NCBI GenBank assembly: GCA_026936325.1
Contig: JAPTHN010000008.1
Coordinates: 17,638,259 to 17,702,258, forward strand
Length of the DNA stretch: 64,000 nucleotides
Direction of reading: 5' to 3'
Source: Platynereis dumerilii
Taxonomy: Eukaryota > Annelida > Polychaeta > Phyllodocida > Nereididae
Below, one piece after another: positions 51,421-63,960 of this stretch (its first letter is position 1; each line of letters starts with the position of its first letter). The position numbers were made by a program, and so were the translations under genes. The notes under the pieces were generated by a model. It had not been told where the DNA came from, made no database searches, and saw only the letters and a list, made by a program, of their open reading frames with translations.

Positions 51421-52225
51421 ACTTCTGAAGTGCAGTTGACATTTCAGTTTAAAGTCATAAAATTTGAGAAACTTGGTGTCATTTCAGGCCTGTAAAAGGT
51501 GAAGCGGCCACGAGGAGTGCTCTGCCACACAGTGCAGCACACCTTCACAAACTTGGCCACCAAGATTTATGTAATGGCTAGCTTCTTGATTTCCTATTTC
51601 TTGGCACCCAGTCAATGTACAGGATTTTTCCAAGCATGCAGATGCCAACACTTGCACGCCCTAACAGGGCCAACGCTTTCATGCATTTCCATGCCTTTTC
51701 ACTCGCTCTCATTTGCACTCACTTGCACTAATATAGTAACAGTTTCTTTCAATAGATAAATTTAAATATTTAAATCAAATTTGTATTCATCATGAACTTA
51801 GCAATAACCTTACTTTAAAAAAACAATTTTTGGTTGTACTGCATGTATGTAAAATAATTTGCTCTCTTTGGCCTTTATGTACGTATATTTATCTGACCCA
51901 ATATCGCAGACAATGATAGTTCTGAACTTTGCGGACAATATTATCTTTCCTGGAAAAAATATGCATTGAGGATAAAAACGGAATATAAAACGATTCTCAG
52001 ATTGAAGCAAGACACATTTCCAAGACCTCATAAAGGACTTTGTCATTTTGAATTTGAGCTGCTGACATGATATTTTTGAGAAGTTCACAATGAGCCTTGC
52101 ATAAAAATGTCATCAGATGTAAGGTCACTTATTAAAACTACCTGACTAAGCTGTTGCCTGTGACCAGAAAAATTGCTTCACAAGAAGAATTTAATTCTTG
52201 ATAATAACTTCCGAGTGCACTGCAT

Positions 52226-54720
52226 GCAGGCCTTTCTAACTAACTTGATTTATAGTAGATATTGGAATATTGAAAATGTCTAAAATACTAAACATACTTC
52301 TAAAGGCACAGAAAATATTGTGCATGAAAACACAGGATAATACAGGTCTTGGGATCTGGGTCCGTATCGACGGGCTACTCCCTTTCTTTGATCTACAGCA
52401 ATAACTCTGATCTAACTAAAGAAGCGAGGATAGTGCGAACATGATGGAAATTTATTGTACCTCAGTTGTAATGGATGATATTTAGAGGTTATTAGAAGGA
52501 TGAATTGGTATCCTTCCCTGTATCTTCACCTGGGGAATATGCAGGGATATCAACCTGGCATCTACCCTGGTTCTGTGACAGTAAGAGAAATTTGCTGACA
52601 TCTGACCTGAAAAAAAAACACACTCCCCAAAAGAGAATGTTAGGGAATAGCTTTTTGTTGCTAAAATACAACAAATGAGAAAATAAGTCATGTTAGTCCA
52701 ACCAAAATTGCAACAGGAAGCCCGGAAGTCCTCTGATAACAACTGAAGTCTGACTGCTCATGTGGTTAGTCAGTTCCATTAAAGAAAGAATCATATCTGC
52801 TCTTGGGATAAGCTCAGCCAAAACTCAGAAGACTATTCTCTTTTTTTTTTCAGGAATTTAAAAATATGGCAATGATTTGTTTTTATAGATAATGAGCACC
52901 AATAAACTGCATCGAGGTCATTGTGATACCATCTTTATCTCTTGAATTACCTGAGGCAACTCGGTGGGCAGCTGATGGTATTTGAGATTGGAAAATTACT
53001 GACCACTTTGCATCTTTGACATTGTATTTATTTCGAAATTTGATTACATGAAGAAGTTTGCAATTTTCCCATACTATATGATCACCTTTAACATGTGCCT
53101 TGTATTACATCGTGAGCCAATTTATTAAGGTTATAAACATGAAATATATATATTCTGGGGACAATAGAATAAGAGCTGGGCAATATTATAGTTAGTGTCA
53201 GGCACGTGTACATGAAATTGGCTGAAACACAAGTTGCACTCACTCCGCAGCCTAAAACATTTTTACCACTCTTAACAACTTCTAAAATTGCCTTGTTTTT
53301 CTGTTTTTATGTTCCATTCATGTATAGTCCAAGCCTCTTTTGTTTCTTTTTCTGTAAACAATACAATCATGCTAGAACTGCAAAATGTGTCAATTACTGG
53401 GCAATTTTTTTCACATTCACATAAATGGTGTCATCAAAAATGGAATCAGCATGTTTAAAAACCCTAACGTTACTCGACCAATGCTTTAACTTAAGAATTG
53501 TGCCATGAAAATGTAAATTTTAGCAAAAAAAGCTGGCAATTTTGGCGATTCGTGAGGGGCCAAACATACTTCGTGGTAGGGGGAGACCTAAATCTTATTT
53601 AATATTGCGAATTTTTTTTTCTGACAGTTATGTCCACATTGGAGATCAATTGGTCTCAAGACTAACGTGATCTGAGAAAAAGTCCAAAAAATGTGACACC
53701 CTATAGTGTTGGTGAAATGTAGGTCTATATACACTGAGATACCGTGGATGAGTTTTATTTGTGACATATCTCAGCATACACCACAGGGTCGTGCAAGTGC
53801 TGATGGGAATTTTCGTTGAGCCCTAATGCTGACCCAAAAGACATAACACTAAGAGCAACCTATCTCTTCCACATTATGCCCCAACCATAAAACACCACTG
53901 GTTTGTCATGTATACAAACTAACCTGCATCTGCATTATTGTCAGATCCTTTCTTTCCATGATTATACAGCTCTTTCTAGAAACATAAAGAATTGGCTGAA
54001 ATTCTTGATTTTGCAAAACCTGAATACTCGTAGACTGGCTATCCATGTGTAGTGTTCGAAACATAATATTGATTGATAATCATTATGGAAGAAACTCATC
54101 ATGAAAATTTTGTGTAAATAAATTTTACGTGATTTGCTTTTGATGATTATTTTATTTTCTCACATTGTACGGATATCGTACTACATGTGGGACTGCCTCA
54201 TCTCGATATAGACTCTTTTGTCTCAGAAAGCTTTCCCAGTAATAAAATAAAAACTATTTGATTATTTATGAAACTTGCGTATGTATTATGTATCGTTTGC
54301 CATGACATTTCATGATTCTTTGTTATAAATAAATTTCTTTTCTGTCTGTCTATCTCCTTTACTCAGATACATTGTCTGATGTGTCTGCAGCACACGTGCC
54401 AAAAGGGAATATTTATTCGAACCTTCAGCTATGCATGTGCATATTTGTGTTCTGCTTAACTGCACTATTCATAGAGTCATACCTTTCTGTTCATGATTGA
54501 CTTTTTTGTTCATAGCACAGAATACAGCAGCAAATAATTGTGTTTTGCTCCTAAACGTCCAGGAAGAAAAATCTACATATGTATGTGACTATTGAAGATG
54601 AAAGATGATTACTGTCCCTTCCAGGGTCTTTTACATCGGGGCCCTGACCTAAACGTTTGATGGCACAGTGTAGCACATGGTCACAAACTTGGCCACCAAG
54701 AGTGACATTTTGGCAATGTA
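52226..54720 (+). repeat. Array unit M4, partial
   Basis: It follows the same order as unit M3 to the 'gtcacaaacttggccaccaag' block at 54679, after which similarity stops. There are several deletions, including loss of about 0.4 kb after 53420. A minus-strand open frame at 54551-54952 starts after a plausible acceptor and is discussed as a finding. Confidence 0.7.
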
Positions 54721-56751
54721 GTAGTAATTCCTTGCTTTTCAGTTTCTGGGAATCAAGAGTAGTTGTGCCTGTGGTAGCTGACACTTTGCCACATATAGGC
54801 CTGTCCGCCTGTACATAGCAATCATTCATGAAAGTGCATGACCCAAAAAAAAAGCCGCTTGTCCAACAAACCTGTTTTAAGTTGCCCTGCCTGCTTTTTT
54901 TGGCACACAAGGCTGTACCAATCAGCTGACCTGTAATCTCCCAATTATCCAAAGTGTGGCAACTGCAAAGTAAATCCTTCAGGAGCTTTGGTTTAGACTA
55001 TTTTTAGGTTTCTGCAAAAGACAAATTATAAGTGTAAAGGTTGTCGACATGCTGACGCAATGCCTTTGCTCTGTTTCTTTGACTTCCGATGAATGCTGGT
55101 CTTGACCTTTGGAAAGGAGAAAAGGCACCAATTACCTTCAATAAGCAGCTTATACAATGTAGCTCAAGCATTGAGATTACTGTGTTGTGTTTCATTAGCT
55201 ACAGGTATTTCATAGCTCAGAGACACACTTTGATTAACCATGGTATATTAAGATGGAAAAAGTAAGTGATGCATCTGGGTAATCAATCGATCCAAGTCAA
55301 GGTTTACTTGGATCACTTAACCGCTCACTGATGTGTGGTAAACAGTTCAAAGGGGCTTGGATCAACTGACCAGTTGGAAGAAAGACAAGTTTCATTGACT
55401 TTTAAATACTTTTGCTTTGTGTAGGCCCATAAGTGATGGGAAATGTGCAGGAGGACCACACCATAACCATATGAAGCAAAAACGGAAAATCTTCCATTCA
55501 TATGTTGTATGTCAACCATTTACATCCATTGTAAATAAGACGGCAAAATATAAATCGAATGCTCGTTTGTCTTATTTTGGTGTTGAGACAAGAAGAATTC
55601 GAAAACATGAGAAACAATGAATTATTTAGAAAGAAAATGTGCACCCCGCAAAAAGAATGGTGACAGAAATATTTGAGTTGACAGTTTACATTACATCTCT
55701 TAGCTGCCGATTGATAGGCACGGTTGTCAAAACAACAATCTAAAAATAGCTAGATAGGACGAAAATGCTGTGTCAAGAAAATTGGCAGATATGATGCTTG
55801 ACATTATGACCCAATACTTGTTATAAGAAAGGAGAAATGGCAATATTTAGAGATGTCCTTAAATATAGTTCAATTGGTAGAATGGTCAATGTGGTACGAA
55901 CAACTTAATCAGCAGTCATCTAGCTGACTGATGCCAGTCTTTCAAGGGTGTGATATATTACACATAAAATAACAAGAGAAAAGATAAGAAACTGTCTTGT
56001 GCATTACAAAGTGTTGAGATCCCAGAACAAAGGGCAAAAGAAGTAATAAGGCATAAGGAGATGTGAGACTTAGGTCTCACATGTGATGTTAAGGCCCTTA
56101 AAGACGTCCAACCTTCCATCTCCTCCCACAAAAGACCCTGGAATGAAAATCAAAGAACAAGAGCTTCTGGGTAGAGACCTGTCTGTCGCAAAGCGAGTAT
56201 GGGGTGCAATCACCGGAAGAGGAATCTCTATACCTACTCACGTGTAACTAATCTCAGACTCAGCAGTAAGTGAGTCTTTGCTTATGAATGGAACCAAAAG
56301 TGATTGTTTTCATGGTTTCCATTGTTCTCCTTACAGTGTGTCATGATTGATGGTTCTATTTCATTTTATATTGAGCTTCCTGTACACGCCATACATCATC
56401 TGAGTGATGTCACGAATTTTAAATAATTTTTTGCTTGTAAAACACTTTTAGCTCATTCTATCATCAAAGTTGAAGTCAAAATTGTACAAAAATGGTTATT
56501 ACTTTGTGCTTGCAAGGATGTATCTGGATTAGTTGCGTTAATTTGAGATAGAAACAAAATAAAACTGTGACCAAAAATGCATTGCATGCTTAGAAATCCA
56601 AAATAATCTTCGACACAAACACATGCAACACAGAAATGTAAATCCCATATAAGGGTCATTCTCAAATTTCGGGACAATTTGCGTCACTCCAGTTCCCTGA
56701 CATCAATTTGAATGCAATTAATATCTGAAGCGTCACTCCACATCTGTTATT
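54721..56751. other. No gene recognised
   Basis: Two kilobases without a named repeat. Only short open frames with no known domain are present, apart from the start of the minus-strand frame 54551-54952. 56870-56910 already belongs to the next element. Confidence 0.45.
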
Positions 56752-57944
56752 AAACTTCACCTACACATAGGTGAAGTTTCTTGTAATCGGTATTATTTTT
56801 ATTCAAACTCATCGGAGAATTTTCAAAATATTCACATACATAGCCTACAATGACCTTATTACAAATTCTGAATATGAGTGACCTTGACCTATTTTTCAAG
56901 GTCACAGAGTCTTTCAAAGTCGGATTTCGCAATATTTGAAATGCATGTACCTCATCCGGTTATTACCGGTTTTCATTTTCCTGTTCATGGAAAGGTCCCA
57001 GACACTTTCTTCACAGTTTGACCTACTTTCATGAAAGTAGGTCAAGCTCATATTGTACTAAGTCCATTTTTATGGTCTGAGGTCTATCGCGGGATCTCAG
57101 AATCCGTAAGTCGTAGAGTCATACCGATGGTGCCAAAACGTGCCCAAACTCACGGGACATCTGCCCGACCCTTTATTTTCCATCGGCAGTACCGGTTCTT
57201 GAGTTCCATACTCTTAAAGTTATACCGTGTCACCAATACCAGTGACCTTGAGAATTATACCTTGAAATATTGATTTTAGCTGATAACATGTCATAGTAAA
57301 CCCCCCCAAACATAGACCTAATAAGCCCAAACTGACCTTTAAATTTGACCTTGACCTCATTTTTCAACGTCATTTGGCCCAAAAAAGTTTGAAAAGGTGC
57401 CATTTTCATCAATTTTTTTTACCATGTTATTTTTAAGATATCAGCGTGATTCACAGGTGACAGATGAACATTGGCCTGTTTATTCATAATATTTAATCAT
57501 ATTTTAATTACCTCCGTCCCCGGATTTATGAAAATTTTTTTAATATTGCTAACCGACAAAGGTTAAAAAATGACACATTTCCGCGTTTTGGACAAGGAAA
57601 TATAGCTTGTACAGGGTTACAATGCATGGCTGACCCCCCCTTTTTCATACAATGCCATTATGAAAATCATATTTATTTTGACCTACAAAATGTTTTTCAA
57701 GGTCAAACTCAAGGTCAAACATGACAAAAAATTTTACATTTTTGACATTTCATATTTTTTAACAGAGAAAGAATCAAGATATTGTTTCAAAAATGGTAAA
57801 CATACTTGCTACAATACTCTAGAGGCTTCCTGTAATTTTTCAAGGTCCTCGGATTTACCTGCGTTGCATTGTAAAGGTCAAAAGGTCGAAAAACTAGCGA
57901 AAAATTTATGATTTTTTTTTTTCACATTTTCAAAGATGGCGTCA

Positions 57945-58470
57945 TTTCAAACGGCCGTAGCTCCGGTCCTAATTAAGATACAGAGAATCTGAAAACAGAT
58001 TTGGAAAGGCCAAATTCTCCTCTAGTTTTCATTTTCTGAACATTTTGTCGTAGCTCTGACGGTTAAAAAGATCTTTGGACCCTGAAAATTTCATGTTTTT
58101 TGTCAAATTTTCACAATATATCAATATTTTGACAAGGAAGGAATCATCCTTTTTTGATCAACCTGCCTATTTCTAACATCTGTTTGCATAATCCTGGCTA
58201 ATTATGTATGTTTTCAATGAACCGTTTTGGTTATACAGTGACTTTAAGTTAAAACTACATTTTTTCAGGTATTTCTAAAGTTCATATTCCTGAATTGTAC
58301 CATAATTTCAATATGTGATAACTCCAGTCCTAATTAAGATACAGAGAATCTGTAAACAGATTTGAAAAGGCCAAATTATCCCCTGGTTTTCATCTTTGAA
58401 CATTTTGCAGTAGCTTTGACGGTTTAAAAGATAGGCAGACCCTGAAAATTTCATGTTTTTTCCTGCAGAG
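57945..58470 (+). repeat. ~370-bp direct repeats in element R
   Basis: 57945-58110 and 58316-58465 share 'cctaattaagatacagagaa', 'gacggtt.aaaagat' and 'ccctgaaaatttcatg'; a further partial copy is at 59690-59775. The second copy is interrupted after ttcatgttttttcctgcag. Confidence 0.7.
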
Positions 58471-59776
58471 CCAGGGAATACACAACACAAACAGTCCTCT
58501 CCTCATATAAACTAATATCTTTTTATTCTATTCTGTTATGTCAGACTCTATTCTATACTATCATATTTCTCATTCATTCAGACAGATAGCTGCAGATAAA
58601 CTTTCTTTTCTCTGGTTGAGGTCAGGCCAGAGTGAGGTCAGTGCATTCAGTTCATACTTTAAATCAGTACTGGTCATCTCATGCATATGCAGCAGCAGGC
58701 CGGCAGCAGCAGCAGCAGTGACACCACTGTGACACACATAGTGGGGCCAGGGGCTTGGGTTGCCAAGGTTGGCTTGCAAGGGTGTTGAGGACCCAACAGA
58801 GGTCCAGTGCGTGCTTGGGTGTGCATTCTTACACATCAACCCAAACTGGTCCAACACAATAAGAAATAAGTAAAACCACGTAATGATGATCGTTAATTAA
58901 ATAGATGGACCATTAAAATTAAGAATAACCCCACCTTGATACTATTTAGTACAGACAAGTTATTGATAACAGCTAACTTCTAGGACAAATTTAGTATAAA
59001 AAAGATATTGACAACAGCTAACTTTTACAGTTAACATCAAACAGGACTGCTGCAAGGTGTTTCATGTTCCCTCAAACATGTAACCTAGTTAAATGTGATA
59101 AATGGACATTCTTGAAGTAAAAATATATATGCTGACCTGTTTTTTTCACTTCCAAGGGAATACTTGACATGTGAACAGGAATTAAGGTATGTTTTTCTTT
59201 AGGTTTTATTATCATTGTCAGCTAATGGTGAAAAACATGTCACATTAAATATTGTTCATTCGATTTTAACACAATATAATTACGATTGTAGCGTTTTGAA
59301 TAAACTTCCCTTGGAGATTAATTGAGTAGAAGCATGCAGAGACATAGATCAACTGCACAATCCAGTAAAAGAATCATTGCACTTATATTTGAAATTAGAG
59401 AATTAAATCTGGCAATTCTAGATAAAATTGAACTTGCATTAAAATAACAGCAACTGGTACATTCACAACATTGTGGTGATATGATACATTAGTAATCAAC
59501 TCAGTTGCATATTTTTCACAATTAATTCAGTTACATTCATTTTATTAGTCCAGTAGAGTACTACTATGCCTTAAATTTAAACAAAACACTAACTTCTGTT
59601 AACATAATTTATTTAACCATTTTGGTTCTAGACCAATTATTAGTTAAAAAATATTTTTTTTCATGAATTCCTGAAAGTCCATATTTCTGAATAGTCATCA
59701 TTTCAATAGGCCCTATCTCCGGTTCTATTTAATTTACAGAGAATCTGAAAAATGATTTGGAAACACAAATTCTCCA

Positions 59777-59990
59777 GATGTACTGATCTATGTACTGGTG
59801 GATGTACTGATGGATGTACTGGTTCATGTACTAGTTCATGTACTAGTTCATGCACTGGTTCATCGCTCGTTCATGTACTGGTTCATGTACTGGTTCATGT
59901 ACTGGTTCATGTACTGGTTCATGTACTGGTTCATGTACTGGTTCATGCACTGGTTCATGCACTGGTTCATGCACTGGTTCATGCACTGGT
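59777..59990. repeat. 12-bp minisatellite (GTTCATGYACTG)n
   Basis: About 18 units of 12 bp. The first few are degenerate, then come homogeneous blocks of gttcatgtactg followed by a block of gttcatgcactg. Because 12 is divisible by 3 and the unit lacks stops in several frames, long open frames of repeated tetrapeptides appear on both strands; I do not regard them as genes. Confidence 0.93.
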
Positions 59991-60160
59991 TTTTCTGTGC
60001 ATACTTGCATGTACTGCAATGTACAGGAAACATTCTTGTATTCTTGTCTGAATGCATGTTACATAATTATGTATGATTCCTGTGTACTTTTCAATGTACC
60101 TTTTACTTGCTCATCTACTTGTGTCTATTCGAGTTACTTGTACCACAGTAGGTGAAGTTT

Positions 60161-60831
60161 TGTTACCGCTCACTGTTACGTCTACTAGTTCATATTTCTA
60201 TTTAGAACCACTGCATCTGGAACAAAAAGCCATATATTAGACCTTTTTTTGGTGCATTGTGTCCAGTAATCCGTGCCAAATCAGTGGTTTTTCCCTGTCA
60301 CTGGACCTGACATGACAAAATCAAGTGTTAATTTTTCTCCTAAGGCCTAGTTCAAAAATAATGAAGCTAAAGTGTGACATGACTATCAAAATTTTAAAAT
60401 GTTTATATGTATCAAATGACCACATAATATTGTAACACACATGTCTAAGTTCTAGAAAATGTATTTACCATTTTCCCGTGGTTTGTGGAAATAACTGATA
60501 AAAGCGGATTATTACCAAATTTTATTTATTTTTATTTCCATGGCAGTAAAAGAAAAGTAGACTAAATGGTAACTTATCTTCAAATTAAATCTAATTTTTT
60601 TGTTGGATGACAAAACTCATGTACTCTTAAGTCTCCATGGCGCTTTTCATCCAAATTCACCAAATATTTTATGGGGAAAACATTATTTTTTGAATTTTTT
60701 GAAATATTTAAAAAAAAACTTGCATATTTTCTCCTCAGATGTACAAATTTTCCTCTAAAATAACTTCACCTGTCCTGTGTTATGCCCCTGTATGTGGGCT
60801 TCAAATAGGGAGTGTTGGCCGAAGTTACAAT
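60161..60831. other. No gene seen
   Basis: 671 bp of AT-rich sequence between elements R and S. Confidence 0.5.
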
Positions 60832-63800
60832 GCACCAGGTGGCGCCGCAAATAGCGGCTTCCTGCTACCATGATTGTAGCAGGAATAGCATGGTCAGAAT
60901 GGCCAAAATTGCTCTCCTGACCTTAATATTGGTCCTGTTTCCCAAATTAAAAAAGTTTCATTCAGTGGATCACATTCCCTAGCTGATGCATTTATCAGAT
61001 TGGTTTCTTTTTCATCACCTTTTTCAAGAATTAGCCTCTTTCGCTGAGGATGCCACATTTTGGCAGATTTTGCTGTCTTAAAAATCATTTTCTGAGTGAT
61101 GTCTCAACATAGGAAATTCATTTTGTTATTAAAAGTTGCAAATTTACAAGAGGAAAGATCAGTGATATTTTTTAATTATTATTTTTTCTTCAAATTACTG
61201 GATTGAATGACCCAGAAATAAGGTTTTCGACCATTTTTGGAGTATATTGTGATGTTCTGAGGTCAAAAGTCTGCTACAAAGTTTCAGGAAATAAATGTGA
61301 ATAAAACTCATCATCAAGTACATTATTTTCCGATTCCAAAAATGTAAAAAAAATTATTGTGGATGCAATAGTCACCGATTTATGACAAGATATGTTTTTA
61401 AACTTGTGTGTCAAAGGAATCACAAATGACGTCACAAATCAAAATAACGCAGATGCACATTTTGCTGTCATAAAAATATTTTCTTAGTTACAGCTGAACA
61501 TAGGAAATTAATTCCGGTGTTAAATGTTGTATATCCACCAGAAGAAGGATCAATGGTAAATTATATTAGATAAATTGATTGTTTGCTTCAAAATACTGGA
61601 TTGAGCAACCCAAAAATTAGGTTTTCGACCTATTTTTTTCCATTTTTCAGTGACATTGTGTGTTTAGAGGCTTAAAGTCTGCTGTAGAGAGAAATTTTCT
61701 TTTAAACCAAACTCATCATCAAGTATATCATATTATGCAGATTCCAAAAGTATGAACAAAAATTTTGTGAATGCAATAGTTGTTGATTTATTACGAAATA
61801 CATTTTAAAAACAGGTGGGCCAAAAGAAACACAAACTTGAGACGTCACATTTCCAGGCAGTTTTTACTTTTAGAACAAAAATTAATGATCATATAACAGT
61901 TCTTGCACCGCAACACCTGCCAATAGTATACTGTTTTAGGTTATCCCAAGACTTGGGCAATATTTGCCTGATATTAATTGTCACCAGAGACTCGGGAGAC
62001 CTGAATAATCGAGTGAAAATACCGGTTGAAGGTGACAATATCGGGGAAATACTTCCATAATCTATCTCCTGAAATATAATTTCAGACTCAAACAATACAG
62101 TACATGTTCAGAAATTATTTAGAGACTGTCAAGAAAGAATTTATTCATTTCACCAAAATGGCAAGAAAGCATTATTTTTTTAAACTGCGTTGTGTATTGA
62201 ATTTAACCTCAAAAAAGATTTAAAAAATGCGGTGTTGTAGCTCAGGCCCAATAATGGTAATATCACTTTTCAGAATCTACTTTGAAACAGCTTTGCTTTA
62301 TGAGAGTGAGGCTCTGACACACCATAGCAACCTAGTGAGCCTCTATCTGAAATAAAACTTTCATGATTATGACTGCATTGTTATTACGCTAATGTCAAAA
62401 AATGCAAAGTCGCGTTTATTTTAGGGGCCGACCAGAGGATAGTGGGGGGGGGGCTATGGATTTTATCAGTGATGTCAGTGTAGGTAGGGAATTTGCCCCA
62501 CCACTTTTTGACCAAAGCATGAGTGTTCTGAGAAGAAAAATTTTAAGGATTTTCTGGGACACTATTCGCTGAAGGCTTCAGTCCAATTTGCCCCACCACT
62601 TTAAAATGAAAGTGATGCCTTGGGACAAACTTTTTTTCGTGCGCAAAGCATGGACGAAAATTCTTTTCGCTTGCGGACGAGCGACAAACTTTTTTTAGCA
62701 ATATTAACATTACTGTACCCAAGGTACAGGTGGAAACAAAACTTTTATTTTATTTTCATGTGCTGGACAACAGTTTCTGTCTATGTCAGGAGGGAAACAA
62801 ACTTTTATTTTCACCAAAAATCCATAGCCCCGACCCCCAAAGATCATCTGTTCCGCTCCTAAATAATCAAAGGCATTATATTGCACCCCTAAAAAGTTGA
62901 TCCAACATTGCTGTTTATGTACCCATCATCAAAATGAAGAATAATTTGGTAATTTTAAAATCGTTCAGTCCACTCCCGTGTTGCTCAGATCTATGGCCTA
63001 AAGTTGCAATAAGCAAAGAAAATAGCAGTATGTTACGTGAGTTTGATTCATTTGACATGCATTAAAAAGGCATTTTGTCATAAATCGGCTACTGTTGCAC
63101 CCAAAATTATTTTTTCAACATTTTGGAATCTGCAATTAATGCACTTGAAGATAAGTTGTGAAAAAAAATTTCAAGCAGATTTTAGACCTCATAACATCAC
63201 AATGTTGTTAAAAATAATAATAGGTAGAAAACCTCATTTTTGGATCGCTCAATCCAATATTTTGAGGCAAAAATTAGTTTAACCCAATTTAATTTTCCAT
63301 TGATCCTTCTTCTTGTGGATATAATTATATGCAACTTTTAACATCAGAATTAATTTCTTATGTTAAGCCATAACTGAGAAAATATTTTTTATGACAGCAA
63401 TTTGATTTGTGACGTAATTTGTGATTCCTAAAGTTGACACACAACATAATATTATCTTGTCATAAATCGGTGACTATTGCATCCACAATAACTTTTTTTA
63501 CATTTTTGGAATCGGAAAATAATGTACTTGATGATGAGTTTTATTCACATTTATTTCCTGAAACTTTGTAGCAGACTTTTGACCCCGGAACATCACAATA
63601 TCCTCCAAAAATGGTCGAAACCTTATTTTTGGGTCATTCAATCAAGTATTTTGAATGAAAAATAATAATTAAAAAATATAAAAGTTATCACTGATCTTTC
63701 CTCTTGTTAATTTGCAACTTTTAATAACAAAATGAATTTCCTGTGTTGAGAAATCACTCAGAAAATGATTTTTAAGACAGCAAAATCTGCCAAAATGTGG

Positions 63801-63960
63801 CAAACTCAGCAAAAGAGGCTAATTCTTGAAAAAGGTGATGGAAAAGAAACCAATCTGATAAATGCATCAGCTAGGGAACGTGATCCACTGCCATTTTGAC
63901 CATGCTATTCCTGCTGCAAACATGGTAGCAGGAAGCCCCTATTTGCAGCGCCACCTTGTG
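60832..63960. mobile_element. Foldback element S with long arms of tandem subunits
   Basis: The outer ends are inverted: 'aggtggcgccgcaaatag' near 60837 and 'atttgcagcgccacctt' ending near 63957. Inverted similarity extends about 1 kb inwards on each side. Each arm consists of two diverged direct subunits of about 395 bp (left 61055-61455 and 61455-61850; right 63045-63440 and 63440-63830) around 'cataggaaatt' and 'aggttttcgacc' or their complements. The 1.2-kb middle has no transposase and holds element T. This build is characteristic of Foldback-type DNA elements. Target duplication not resolved. Confidence 0.8.
62422..62861. mobile_element. MITE-like element T in the middle of foldback S
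   Basis: The ends 'taggggccgaccagaggat' and the inverse of 'taggagcggaacagatgat' are imperfect inverted repeats, followed inwards by G-run/ctatgga and its inverse tccatagcccc. 440 bp, non-coding. A related start occurs at 23315. No target duplication is clear. Confidence 0.55.

Larger units (their letters stand above)
40851..52225 (+). repeat. Array unit M3
   Basis: The most complete unit, about 3.6 kb once the hAT-like element D (40860-48371) and MITE A copy 3 (50561-50791) are left out. It contains a 310-bp internal tandem duplication at 50793-51420. The next unit starts near 52226 with 'aggcctttctaactaac'. Confidence 0.78.
26890..54720 (+). repeat. Tandem array of ~3-3.6 kb units (family M), heavily invaded
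   Basis: The same ordered series of blocks occurs one after another: tail of a unit at 26890-26990, unit 1 from about 26990, unit 2 from about 35946, unit 3 from about 40851 and a partial unit 4 from about 52226. Shared landmarks are 'cctacaccagcccctgat', 'gggcaatattttag', 'aatggcagaaatagaagc', 'gccctaatgctgaccc', 'gaatcataccttttt', 'cacagactgttgcca' and 'aaaacgattctcgg'. Net of insertions, unit 1 is about 2.9 kb and unit 3 about 3.6 kb. No protein is convincingly encoded by the unit. The last 35 kb of the window is dominated by this array and its insertions. Confidence 0.85.
56752..60160. mobile_element. Putative 3.4-kb TIR element R with internal tandem repeats
   Basis: A 13-bp inverted repeat, AAACTTCACCTAC at 56752 and GTAGGTGAAGTTT ending at 60160, bounds the stretch; the flanks tgttatt and tgttacc share tgtta. 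Inside are repeats of about 370 bp (starting near 57945, 58316 and 59690) around 'cctaattaagatacagagaa', many AGGTCA half-sites, an unexplained insert of about 1.1 kb (58466-59600) and a 12-bp minisatellite. No transposase is visible. The boundaries are an inference. Confidence 0.45.

Noticed and set aside
59777-59990. CRISPR-like array
   Set aside because: The repeats are contiguous 12-mers without spacers, in eukaryotic DNA.
59752-60155. Several overlapping long open frames on both strands
   Set aside because: They are created by a 12-bp tandem repeat without stops and encode only repeated tetrapeptides.
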